NCBI GenBank assembly: GCA_032718475.1
Contig: JAUCBJ010002132.1
Span: forward strand, 1 to 51,019
Length of the DNA stretch: 51,019 nt
Reading direction: 5' to 3'
Source: Nemertoderma westbladi
Lineage: Eukaryota; Xenacoelomorpha; Nemertodermatida; Nemertodermatidae
Below the pieces are notes generated by a model. It did no database searches. It was not told the DNA's origin and saw only the letters and a program-made list of their open reading frames with translations. Shown here piece by piece: positions 1 to 13,045 of the stretch. A program made the translations under genes and the position numbers. Numbering within the stretch: the first letter of the stretch is position 1; the number at the start of each line of letters is the position of its first letter.

Positions 1-654
1 AGTACCAGTGTTGTGTGTGGGTATGTATTCTGTGTTTAGTGTGGGGTGCTCATGCGTAATAAAGTGTTTTTCGCTTATTTTACGATCCGCCCAATCTTTG
101 CATTTACGCTTAATTAGTATTTTGAAGGGTTGTGGGTGATTGGCATGTCCGGGGTGTTTATCCAGGAAGTGTTGGCCGATGGCATCTGTACGGTTTCCAC
201 CGCGTACAGAGTTACGATGTCTGTTGCTACGTTCCCGTATGCGTCCTACTGTCTCGCCTATGTAGTTGGTTACGCGACTAATACATAGGTTGCAAACGAT
301 CTCGTACACCACATTCCTCACCATACCGTCTTTCGGACCGTTATTACACGTATAACACATGATATTGCGTGGGGTGGGGCATGGGTCTCCAGTTAAGCTA
401 GCCCGAACTAACAGTTGTTTAAGTTTGGGGCCCGGTTTACTGACTAGCCGTATGTTGGTGCGTAAGGGGGAAGCATTAACGATTTGCTGGGCGTGTCTAC
501 GCAGGTGTTGGTTAACGAACGGTATAACTAGAGGAACAGGGGCTCCGGTGGGGGCAGCATTACTATTGTTGTTATGTTGCGTGGGCGTGTTATGTGTGGT
601 TACACATAATATTTGGCGATTAAACTCTTTTTGGTTACCTGAAAAAGATCTTTT
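1..654 (-). mobile_element. Penelope-like retroelement, 3' part with GIY-YIG endonuclease (partial)
   Basis: The minus strand is open from a TAG at 655-657 down to the window edge, about 218 codons without a stop. The only in-frame Met is at 358-360, so this is an internal or 3' piece and not a gene start. The C-terminal part reads as a GIY-YIG nuclease. It has VVYEIVC, then a Cys pair (VCNLC), then NYIGETVGRIRERSNRH around 214-264, then AIGQHF and a conserved Lys/Trp/Glu stretch (KDWADRKISEKHFI) nearer the edge. Before it lies a basic linker (RLVSKPGPKLKQLLVRASL) with a CYTC pair, the arrangement known from Penelope-like elements, where the endonuclease follows the reverse transcriptase. The RT domain is not in the window. 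Beyond 657 the frame is broken and nothing similar is seen. The domain call is firm; the element type rests on the linker and could instead be another GIY-YIG retroelement. Confidence 0.8.
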
Positions 655-1411
655 CTACATACTACCCTTGGCGTTATGTTTCCACCGGTATTCAGGGCGA
701 GATCATTCCTTATTAAGATCGTAACTTTAATACTCGATAGAGAGCACCCTTAAATTTACGATCGAAATGAATCGTAAGTTTACAATCAAAGGGTCTGACA
801 ATTTTTATGCATATCGATTTTGTTTACGATAGTCGTATCTGCTGAGATACGACGATCGGAGGATTACGACGGTCGTAAGTGTTTTATGCATACGGCCCAT
901 TAATTTCAATAAAAATTACGCGATTCCTAAATTTGTACACTACCCGGTTAAAAAGTACGCAGTGATGGGATTAGTCCTACATTTGCGCCAATAAAAGTTA
1001 AGTTATTTTCGGTAATAACTATTTACATACTTGTGTGACTTTACGGTGTGATTATCCGAGTGCTTTGTTACACGAACGAACGTTAGTGAGTGAGTGAAAA
1101 TAAAGCCACGAGGATCAGAACACTGTAAAGTACTTTGCAACAAGTATGTATGTAGTTTTATTCCAAAATTTTAATATTACGAAATGATTGTACGTATACA
1201 TTATAAGTGATAGAAACTGCACAAATTATATTAGTTGCTGTATAAATAAATGTAAAAATGACATAAATTATTGTTATAAATAAGTTAGCTTATATTTATG
1301 GTGGCGTTTGGGTAATAATATAGCTAGGCCCTACTGGTTATTAATAGCTATACCCCGCCTACCGGTAGGTAATGCAGTAGGCCTATCTGGCTGTTAGGCA
1401 AATTTCCACCT

Positions 1412-1499
1412 ATTGTTTACGTGGTAACCATGACGGCGTTAAGTAATGTCCACTAGGGGGACATTACTTAACTCCGTCATGGGTTACCACGTAAACAAT
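1412..1499. repeat. Near-perfect foldback, 40-bp arms
   Basis: The arms at 1412-1451 and 1459-1499 pair over about 40 bp with one mismatch and one single-base indel, around a 7-base loop (ACTAGGG). The arm begins ATTGTTTACGTGGTAACC. This looks like a foldback or MITE remnant. A related but diverged motif (ACGGCGTTGAGTAATG) recurs near 1596. Confidence 0.8.
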
Positions 1500-1823
1500 A
1501 ACACCAAATACAATACTAAATGTACAGGCCAATACAATGCTGTAATGTCCTCTAAAGTTGTAAAGTGTTAAATAACAACTCGCTGTTAGTACTAACGGCG
1601 TTGAGTAATGTTACAATTTTGGAATAAAATAAACTTATCATTCGAGGTTAAGACACCTAGATCCCTTCCTATAAAAGACGAATTTTCCCACTGTTCATCT
1701 GCCGATGGATGGACTATAGTCCATCATGTATATATATCTGCCATGCTTCAGCTTAAACTGATTAAAATCAAAGAACTGGAAGGACCAGGATATTTAATGT
1801 TTGAAGATGTAACCCCCTAGTGG
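1450..1823. mobile_element. Possible small MITE with 11-bp terminal inverted repeats
   Basis: CCACTAGGGGG at 1450-1460 is matched exactly in inverted orientation by CCCCCTAGTGG at 1813-1823, bounding about 374 bp. The inside has no transposase signal. No clear target duplication is visible, and the left terminus overlaps the loop of the larger foldback, so the true boundaries are uncertain. It could also be chance pairing of a short GC-rich motif. Confidence 0.3.
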
Positions 1824-4800
1824 TCAACAGACAAACTGTCATTACGTATGTAAACTTTGTAAACTCTGCAAAGGTTTTCATAGATACAGGAGACAGTGGG
1901 GAGAAACAAGCTTTCCAATATTACACCAACAGACAGACTGGTAGACCGACCGAAATACAGACATTTTGATTTTACTGTCACCCGTGTGTTAAATTCGATT
2001 ACTTTCGTGGCTCGCCCCAGAACTCATTGATAAAATATAGTTTGTTATAAAATTGTTGGAATGTTTCAATAAATTATAGACTTACTACTCTAAAACGACT
2101 AGGTTATTTTGGTTGTTCACATGGTCCCGAGTTCACATGTAAATATAAAAGATATATAAAGGAGTGAAATCTAAGAGAAATAATAATAACAACAATCGCT
2201 AAATCGCACAAAGGTCCTCGTCTTCTAACGCATGAACTGTTTCCTTCAATGGCTTACTAACAAAAAATTCAACGGAAAAGGGTTCTATACCTAGAGATTC
2301 CAAATCCCACGCTCTACAAACTTCGCCAAAGTGCCGTATGAAGCCTTATAAAACCAAAACCCTAACTGGAAATTAACAACAACAACAAAAATAACAACGG
2401 AGTGAATGAATACTAGAGGTCTCGCTATGCGGACCTAATGAATACTAGAGCACTAGAGGTCTCGCTATGCGGACCTAATGAATACTAGAGCACTAGAGGT
2501 CTCGCTATACGGACCTAATGAATACTAGAGCACTAGAGGTCTCGCTATGCGGACCTAATGAATACTAGAGCACTAGAGGTCTCGCTATGCGGACCTAATG
2601 AATACTAGAGCACTAGAGGTCTCGCTATGCGGACCTAATGAATACTAGAGCACTAGAGGTCTCGCTATACGGACCTAATGAATACTAGAGCACTAGAGGT
2701 CTCGCTATGCGGACCTAATGAATACTAGAGCACTAGAGGTCTCGCTATGCGGACCTAATGAATACGAGAGCACTAGAGGTCTCGCTATGCGGACCTAATG
2801 AATACTAGAGCACTAGAGGTCTCGCTATGCGGACCTAATGAATACTAGAGCACTAGAGGTCTCGCTATGCGGACCTAATGAATACTAGAGCACTAGAGGT
2901 CTCGCTATGCGGACCTAATGAATACTAGAGCACTAGAGGTCTCGCTATGCGGACCTAATGAATACGAGAGCACTAGAGGTCTCGCTATGCGGACCTAATG
3001 AATACTAGAGCACTAGAGGTCTCGCTATGCGGACCTAATGAATACTAGAGCACTAGAGGTCTCGCTATGTGGACCTAATGAATACGAGAGCACTAGAGGT
3101 CTCGCTATGCGGACCTAATGAATACTAGAGCACTAGAGGTCTCGCTATGCGGACCTAATGAATACTAGAGCACTAGAGGTCTCGCTATGCGGACCTAATG
3201 AATACTAGAGCACTAGAGGTCTCGCTATGCGGACCTAATGAATACTAGAGCACTAGAGGTCTCGCTATGCGGACCTAATGAATACTAGAGCACTAGAGGT
3301 CTCGCTATGCGGACCTAATGAATACTAGAGCACTAGAGGTCTCGTTATGGGACCTAATGAATACTAGAGCACTAGAGGTCTCGCTATGCGGACCTAATGA
3401 ATACTAGAGCACTAGAGGTCTCGCTATGCGGACCTAATGAATACTAGAGCACTAGAGGTCTCGCTATGCGGACCTAATGAATACTAGAGCACTAGAGGTC
3501 TCGTTATGCGGACCTAATGAATACTAGAGCACTAGAGGTCTCGCTATGCGGACCTAATGAATACTAGAGCACTAGAGGTCTCGCTATGCGGACCTAATGA
3601 ATACTAGAGCACTAGAGGTCTCGCTATGGGACCTAATGAATACTAGAGCACTAGAGGTCTCGCTATGCGTACCTAATGAATACTAGAGCACTAGAGGTCT
3701 CGCTATGCGGACCTAATGAATACTAGAGCACTAGAGGTCTCGCTATGCGGACCTAATGAATACTAGAGCACTAGAGGTCTCGCTATGCGTACCTAATGAA
3801 TACTAGAGCACTAGAGGTCTCGCTATGCGTACCTAATGAATACTAGAGCACTAGAGGTCTCGCTATGCGTACCTAATGAATACTAGAGCACTAGAGGTCT
3901 CGCTATGCGGACCTAATGAATACTAGAGCACTAGAGGTCTCGCTATGCGTACCTAATGAATACTAGAGCACTAGAGGTCTCGTTATGCGGACCTAATGAA
4001 TACTAGAGCACTAGAGGTCTCGCTATGGGACCTAATGAATACGAGAGCACTAGAGGTCTCGCTATGCGTACCTAATGAATACTAGAGCACTAGAGGTCTC
4101 GTTATGCGGACCTAATGAATACTAGAGCACTAGAGGTCTCGCTATGGGACCTAATGAATACTAGAGCACTAGAGGTCTCGCTATGCGTACCTAATGAATA
4201 CTAGAGCACTAGAGGTCTCGTTATGCGGACCTAATGAATACTAGAGCACTAGAGGTCTCGCTATGCGGACCTAATGAATACTAGAGCACTAGAGGTCTCG
4301 CTATGCGTACCTAATGAATACTAGAGCACTAGAGGTCTCGCTATGCGGACCTAATGAATACTAGAGCACTAGAGGTCTCGTTATGCGGACCTAATGAATA
4401 CTAGAGCACTAGAGGTCTCGCTATGGGACCTAATGAATACGAGAGCACTAGAGGTCTCGTTATGCGTACCTAATGAATACTAGAGCACTAGAGGTCTCGC
4501 TATGCGGACCTAATGAATACGAGAGCACTAGAGGTCTCGCTATGCGGACCTAATGAATACTAGAGCACTAGAGGTCTCGCTATGCGTACCTAATGAATAC
4601 TAGAGCACTAGAGGTCTCGTTATGCGGACCTAATGAATACTAGAGCACTAGAGGTCTCGCTATGGGACCTAATGAATACGAGAGCACTAGAGGTCTCGCT
4701 ATGCGTACCTAATGAATACTAGAGCACTAGAGGTCTCGTTATGCGGACCTAATGAATACTAGAGCACTAGAGGTCTCGCTATGCGGACCTAATGAATACT

Positions 4801-7800
4801 AGAGCACTAGAGGTCTCGCTATGCGGACCTAATGAATACTAGAGCACTAGAGGTCTCGCTATGCGTACCTAATGAATACTAGAGCACTAGAGGTCTCGCT
4901 ATGCGGACCTAATGAATACTAGAGGTCTCGCTATGCGGACCTAATGAATACTAGAGCACTAGAGGTCTCGCTATGCGGACCTAATGAATACTAGAGCACT
5001 AGAGGTCTCGCTATGCGGACCTAATGAATACTAGAGCACTAGAGGTCTCGCTATGCGGACCTAATGAATACTAGAGCACTAGAGGTCTCGCTATGGGACC
5101 TAATGAATACGAGAGCACTAGAGGTCTCGTTATGCGGACCTAATGAATACTAGAGCACTAGAGGTCTCGCTATGCGGACCTAATGAATACTAGAGCACTA
5201 GAGGTCTCGCTATGCGGACCTAATGAATACTAGAGCACTAGAGGTCTCGCTATGCGGACCTAATGAATACTAGAGCACTAGAGGTCTCGCTATGCGGACC
5301 TAATGAATACTAGAGCACTAGAGGTCTCGCTATGCGGACCTAATGAATACTAGAGCACTAGAGGTCTCGCTATGCGGACCTAATGAATACTAGAGCACTA
5401 GAGGTCTCGCTATGCGTACCTAATGAATACTAGAGCACTAGAGGTCTCGCTATGCGGACCTAATGAATACTAGAGCACTAGAGGTCTCGCTATGCGTACC
5501 TAATGAATACTAGAGCACTAGAGGTCTCGTTATGCGGACCTAATGAATACTAGAGCACTAGAGGTCTCGCTATGGGACCTAATGAATACGAGAGCACTAG
5601 AGGTCTCGCTATGCGTACCTAATGAATACTAGAGCACTAGAGGTCTCGTTATGCGGACCTAATGAATACTAGAGCACTAGAGGTCTCGCTATGCGGACCT
5701 AATGAATACTAGAGCACTAGAGGTCTCGCTATGCGGACCTAATGAATACTAGAGCACTAGAGGTCTCGCTATGGGACCTAATGAATACTAGAGCACTAGA
5801 GGTCTCGCTATGCGTACCTAATGAATACTAGAGCACTAGAGGTCTCGCTATGCGGACCTAATGAATACGAGAGCACTAGAGGTCTCGTTATGCGGACCTA
5901 ATGAATACTAGAGCACTAGAGGTCTCGCTATGGGACCTAATGAATACTAGAGCACTAGAGGTCTCGCTATGCGTACCTAATGAATACTAGAGCACTAGAG
6001 GTCTCGCTATGCGGACCTAATGAATACTAGAGCACTAGAGGTCTCGTTATGCGGACCTAATGAATACTAGAGCACTAGAGGTCTCGCTATGGGACCTAAT
6101 GAATACTAGAGCACTAGAGGTCTCGTTATGCGGACCTAATGAATACGAGAGCACTAGAGGTCTCGCTATGCGGACCTAATGAATACTAGAGCACTAGAGG
6201 TCTCGCTATGCGGACCTAATGAATACTAGAGCACTAGAGGTCTCGCTATGCGGACCTAATGAATACTAGAGCACTAGAGGTCTCGCTATGCGGACCTAAT
6301 GAATACGAGAGCACTAGAGGTCTCGCTATGCGGACCTAATGAATACGAGAGCACTAGAGGTCTCGCTATGCGGACCTAATGAATACTAGAGCACTAGAGG
6401 TCTCGCTATGCGGACCTAATGAATACTAGAGCACTAGAGGTCTCGCTATGCGGACCTAATGAATACTAGAGCACTAGAGGTCTCGCTATGCGGACCTAAT
6501 GAATACTAGAGCACTAGAGGTCTCGCTATGCGGACCTAATGAATACGAGAGCACTAGAGGTCTCGCTATGCGACCTAATGAATACTAGAGCACTAGAGGT
6601 CTCGCTATGCGGACCTAATGAATACTAGAGCACTAGAGGTCTCGCTATGCGTACCTAATGAATACGAGAGCACTAGAGGTCTCGTTATGCGGACCTAATG
6701 AATACGAGAGCACTAGAGGTCTCGCTATGGGACCTAATGAATACTAGAGTACTAGAGGTCTCGCTATGCGTACCTAATGAATACTAGAGCACTAGAGGTC
6801 TCGCTATGCGGACCTAATGAATACGAGAGCACTAGAGGTCTCGTTATGCGGACCTAATGAATACGAGAGCACTAGAGGTCTCGCTATGGGACCTAATGAA
6901 TACTAGAGTACTAGAGGTCTCGCTATGCGGACCTAATGAATACTAGAGCACTAGAGGTCTCGTTATGCGGACCTAATGAATACGAGAGCACTAGAGGTCT
7001 CGTTATGCGGACCTAATGAATACTAGAGCACTAGAGGTCTCGCTATGCGGACCTAATGAATACGAGAGCACTAGAGGTCTCGTTATGCGGACCTAATGAA
7101 TACTAGAGCACTAGAGGTCTCGTTATGTGGACCTAATGAATACGAGAGCACTAGAGGTCTCGCTATGCGTACCTAATGAATACTAGAGCACTAGAGGTCT
7201 CGCTATGCGGACCTAATGAATACGAGAGCACTAGAGGTCTCGTTATGCGGACCTAATGAATACTAGAGCACTAGAGGTCTCGCTATGCGGACCTAATGAA
7301 TACTAGAGCACTAGAGGTCTCGTTATGCGGACCTAATGAATACGAGAGCACTAGAGGTCTCGTTATGCGGACCTAATGAATACTAGAGCACTAGAGGTCT
7401 CGCTATGCGGACCTAATGAATACTAGAGTACTAGAGGTCTCGCTATGGGACCTAATGAATACTAGAGTACTAGAGGTCTCGTTATGTGGACCTAATGAAT
7501 ACGAGAGCACTAGAGGTCTCGTTATGCGGACCTAATGAATACTAGAGCACTAGAGGTCTCGCTATGCGGACCTAATGAATACTAGAGCACTAGAGGTCTC
7601 GCTATGCGGACCTAATGAATACTAGAGCACTAGAGGTCTCGTTATGCGGACCTAATGAATACTAGAGCACTAGAGGTCTCGCTATGCGGACCTAATGAAT
7701 ACTAGAGCACTAGAGGTCTCGCTATGCGGACCTAATGAATACTAGAGCACTAGAGGTCTCGCTATGCGGACCTAATGAATACTAGAGCACTAGAGGTCTC

Positions 7801-10800
7801 GCTATGCGGACCTAATGAATACTAGAGCACTAGAGGTCTCGCTATGCGGACCTAATGAATACAAGAGCACTAGAGGTCTCGCTATGCGGACCTAATGAAT
7901 ACTAGAGCACTAGAGGTCTCGCTATGCGGACCTAATGAATACTAGAGTACTAGAGGTCTCGTTATGTGGACCTAATGAATACGAGAGCACTAGAGGTCTC
8001 GTTATGCGGACCTAATGAATACTAGAGCACTAGAGGTCTCGCTATGCGGACCTAATGAATACTAGAGCACTAGAGGTCTCGTTATGCGGACCTAATGAAT
8101 ACTAGAGCACTAGAGGTCTCGCTATGCGGACCTAATGAATACTAGAGTACTAGAGGTCTCGTTATGTGGACCTAATGAATACGAGAGCACTAGAGGTCTC
8201 GCTATGCGGACCTAATGAATACTAGAGCACTAGAGGTCTCGCTATGCGGACCTAATGAATACGAGAGCACTAGAGGTCTCGCTATGCGGACCTAATGAAT
8301 ACTAGAGCACTAGAGGTCTCGTTATGGGACCTAATGAATACGAGAGCACTAGAGGTCTCGCTATGCGGACCTAATGAATACTAGAGCACTAGAGGTCTCG
8401 CTATGCGGACCTAATGAATACTAGAGCACTAGAGGTCTCGTTATGCGGACCTAATGAATACAGAGCACTAGAGGTCTCGCTATGGGACCTAATGAATACT
8501 AGAGCACTAGAGGTCTCGCTATGCGGACCTAATGAATACGAGAGCACTAGAGGTCTCGCTATGCGGACCTAATGAATACTAGAGCACTAGAGGTCTCGTT
8601 ATGCGGACCTAATGAATACTAGAGCACTAGAGGTCTCGCTATGGGACCTAATGAATACTAGAGCACTAGAGGTCTCGCTATGCGGACCTAATGAATACGA
8701 GAGCACTAGAGGTCTCGTTATGCGGACCTAATGAATACTAGAGCACTAGAGGTCTCGCTATGCGGACCTAATGAATACTAGAGCACTAGAGGTCTCGCTA
8801 TGCGGACCTAATGAATACTAGAGCACTAGAGGTCTCGTTATGTGGACCTAATGAATACGAGAGCACTAGAGGTCTCGCTATGCGGACCTAATGAATACTA
8901 GAGCACTAGAGGTCTCGCTATGCGGACCTAATGAATACGAGAGCACTAGAGGTCTCGTTATGCGGACCTAATGAATACTAGAGCACTAGAGGTCTCGCTA
9001 TGGGACCTAATGAATACTAGAGCACTAGAGGTCTCGCTATGCGGACCTAATGAATACTAGAGCACTAGAGGTCTCGTTATGCGGACCTAATGAATACTAG
9101 AGCACTAGAGGTCTCGCTATGCGGACCTAATGAATACGAGAGCACTAGAGGTCTCGCTATGCGGACCTAATGAATACTAGAGCACTAGAGGTCTCGCTAT
9201 GCGGACCTAATGAATACTAGAGCACTAGAGGTCTCGTTATGCGGACCTAATGAATACTAGAGCACTAGAGGTCTCGCTATGCGGACCTAATGAATACTAG
9301 AGCACTAGAGGTCTCGCTATGCGGACCTAATGAATACGAGAGCACTAGAGGTCTCGCTATGCGGACCTAATGAATACTAGAGCACTAGAGGTCTCGTTAT
9401 GCGGACCTAATGAATACTAGAGCACTAGAGGTCTCGCTATGCGGACCTAATGAATACGAGAGCACTAGAGGTCTCGCTATGCGTACCTAATGAATACTAG
9501 AGCACTAGAGGTCTCGCTATGCGGACCTAATGAATACGAGAGCACTAGAGGTCTCGTTATGCGGACCTAATGAATACTAGAGCACTAGAGGTCTCGCTAT
9601 GGGACCTAATGAATACTAGAGCACTAGAGGTCTCGCTATGGGACCTAATGAATACTAGAGCACTAGAGGTCTCGCTATGCGGACCTAATGAATACTAGAG
9701 CACTAGAGGTCTCGCTATGCGGACCTAATGAATACTAGAGGTCTCGCTATGCGGCCTAATGAATACTAGAGCACTAGAGGTCTCGTTATGTGGACCTAAT
9801 GAATACGAGAGCACTAGAGGTCTCGCTATGGGACCTAATGAATACTAGAGCACTAGAGGTCTCGCTATGCGGCCCTAATGAATACTAGAGCACTAGAGGT
9901 CTCGCTATGCGGACCTAATGAATACTAGAGGTCTCGCTATGCGGGCCTAATGAATACTAGAGCACTAGAGGTCTCGCTATGCGTACCTAATGAATACTAG
10001 AGCACTAGAGGTCTCGCTATGCGTACCTAATGAATACTAGAGCACTAGAGGTCTCGCTATGCGGACCTAATGAATACTAGAGCACTAGAGGTCTCGCTAT
10101 GCGGACCTAATGCAAGGTCTCGCTATGCGGCCTAATGAATACTAGAGCACTAGAGGTCTCGCTATGCGTACCTAATGAATACTAGAGCACTAGAGGTCTC
10201 GCTATGCGTACCTAATGAATACTAGAGCACTAGAGGTCTCGCTATGGGACCTAATGAATACTAGAGCACTAGAGGTCTCGCTATGCGTACCTAATGAATA
10301 CTAGAGCACTAGAGGTCTCGTTATGCGGACCTAATGAATACTAGAGCACTAGAGGTCTCGCTATGGGACCTAATGAATACTAGAGCACTAGAGGTCTCGC
10401 TATGCGTACCTAATGAATACTAGAGCACTAGAGGTCTCGTTATGCGGACCTAATGAATACTAGAGCACTAGAGGTCTCGCTATGCGGACCTAATGAATAC
10501 TAGAGCACTTAGAGGTCTCACTATGCGGGCCTAATGAATACTAGAGCACTAGAGGTCTCGCTATGGGACCTAATGAATACTAGAGCACTAGAGGTCTCGC
10601 TATGCGTACCTAATGAATACTAGAGCACTAGAGGTCTCGCTATGCGTACCTAATGAATACCAGAGCACTAGAGGTCTCGTTATGCGGACCTAATGAATAC
10701 TAGAGCACTAGAGGTCTCGCTATGGGACCTAATGAATACTAGAGTACTAGAGGTCTCGCTATGGGACCTAATGAATACTAGAGCACTAGAGGTCTCGCTA

Positions 10801-13045
10801 TGCGTACCTAATGAATACTAGAGCACTAGAGGTCTCGCTATGGGACCTAATGAATACTAGAGCACTAGAGGTCTCGCTATGCGTACCTAATGAATACTAG
10901 AGCACTAGAGGTCTCGCTATGCGGACCTAATGAATACTAGAGCACTAGAGGTCTCGTTATACGGACCTAATGAATACTAGAGCACTAGAGGTCTCGTTAT
11001 ACGGACCTAATGAATACTAGAGCACTAGAGGTCTCGCTATGGGACCTAATGAATACTAGAGTACTAGAGGTCTCGTTATGCGGACCTAATGAATACGAGA
11101 GCATTAGAGGTCTCGCTATGCGGACCTAATGAATACTAGAGCACTAGAGGTCTCGCTATGCGGACCTAATGAATACAAGGGCACTAGAGGTCTCGCTCTG
11201 CGGGCCTAATGAATACGAGAGCACTAGAGGTCTCGCTATGGGACCTAATGAATACTAGAGTACTAGAGGTCTCGCTATGCGGACCTAATGAATACGAGAG
11301 CACTAGAGGTCTCGTTATGCGGACCTAATGAATACGAGAGCACTAGAGGTCTCGCTATGCGGACCTAATGAATACTAGAGCACTAGAGGTCTCGCTATGC
11401 GGACCTAATGAATACTAGGGCACTAGAGGTCTCGCTCTGCGGGCCTAATGAATACGAGAGCACTAGAGGTCTCGCTATGGGACCTAATGAATACTAGAGT
11501 ACTAGAGGTCTCGCTATGCGGACCTAATGAATACGAGAGCACTAGAGGTCTCGTTATGCGGACCTAATGAATACGAGAGCACTAGAGGTCTCGCTATGCG
11601 GACCTAATGAATACTAGAGTACTAGAGGTCTCGTTATGCGGACCTAATGAATACGAGAGCACTAGAGGTCTCGCTATGGGACCTAATGAATACGAGAGCA
11701 CTAGAGGTCTCGCTATGGGACCTAATGAATACTAGAGCACTAGAGGTCTCGCTATGCGGACCTAATGAATACTAGAGCACTAGAGGTCTCGTTATGCGGA
11801 CCTAATGAATACGAGAGCACTAGAGGTCTCGCTATGGGACCTAATGAATACTAGAGTACTAGAGGTCTCGCTATGCGGACCTAATGAATACTAGAGCACT
11901 AGAGGTCTCGTTATGCGGACCTAATGAATACGAGAGCACTAGAGGTCTCGTTATGCGGACCTAATGAATACGAGAGCACTAGAGGTCTCGCTATGGGACC
12001 TAATGAATACTAGAGCACTAGAGGTCTCGCTATGCGTACCTAATGAATACTAGAGCACTAGAGGTCTCGCTATGCGTACCTAATGAATACTAGAGCACTA
12101 GAGGTCTCGCTATGCGGACCTAATGAATACTAGAGCACTAGAGGTCTCGCTATGCGGACCTAATGAATACGAGAGCACTAGAGGTCTCGCTATGCGGACC
12201 TAATGAATACTAGAGTACTAGAGGTCTCGCTATGCGGACCTAATGAATACGAGAGCACTAGAGGTCTCGCTATGCGGACCTAATGAATACGAGAGCACTA
12301 GAGGTCTCGCTATGGGACCTAATGAATACTAGAGTACTAGAGGTCTCGCTATGCGTACCTAATGAATACTAGAGCACTAGAGGTCTCGTTATGCGGACCT
12401 AATGAATACGAGAGCACTAGAGGTCTCGCTATGGGACCTAATGAATACTAGAGCACTAGAGGTCTCGCTATGCGTACCTAATGAATACTAGAGCACTAGA
12501 GGTCTCGCTATGCGTACCTAATGAATACTAGAGCACTAGAGGTCTCGCTATGCGTACCTAATGAATACTAGAGCACTAGAGGTCTCGCTATACGGACCTA
12601 ATGAATACTAGAACACTAGAGGTCTCGCTATGGGACCTAATGAATACTAGAGTACTAGAGGTCTCGTTATGCGGACCTAATGAATACGAGAGCATTAGAG
12701 GTCTCGTTATGCGGACCTAATGAATACTAGAGCACTAGAGGTCTCGCTATGCGTACCTAATGAATACTAGAGCACTAGAGGTCTCGCTATGCGGACCTAA
12801 TGAATACTAGAGCACTAGAGGTCTCGCTATGCGGACCTAATGAATACGAGAGCACTAGAGGTCTCGTTATGCGGACCTAATGAATACGAGAGCACTAGAG
12901 GTCTCGCTATGGGACCTAATGAATACTAGAGTACTAGAGGTCTCGCTATGCGTACCTAATGAATACTAGAGCACTAGAGGTCTCGCTATGGGACCTAATG
13001 AATACTAGAGCACTAGAGGTCTCGCTATGCGGACCTAATGAATAC

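Larger units (their letters stand above)
655..2403. other. AT-rich spacer without a recognisable gene
   Basis: No coding signal I recognise. A 70-codon plus-strand reading frame at 1608-1820 shows no known motif and is probably chance. The stretch holds a small hairpin at 832-853 (9-bp stem GTCGTATCT, 4-base loop), the large foldback at 1412-1499, and an 11-bp inverted pair (1450-1460 and 1813-1823). Just before the satellite there is a run of AAC/AAT triplets (about 2370-2398). Confidence 0.6.

Noticed and set aside
1608-1820. 70-codon plus-strand frame as a gene
   Set aside because: No recognisable motif, low-complexity surroundings, and overlap with a possible MITE. Consistent with chance.
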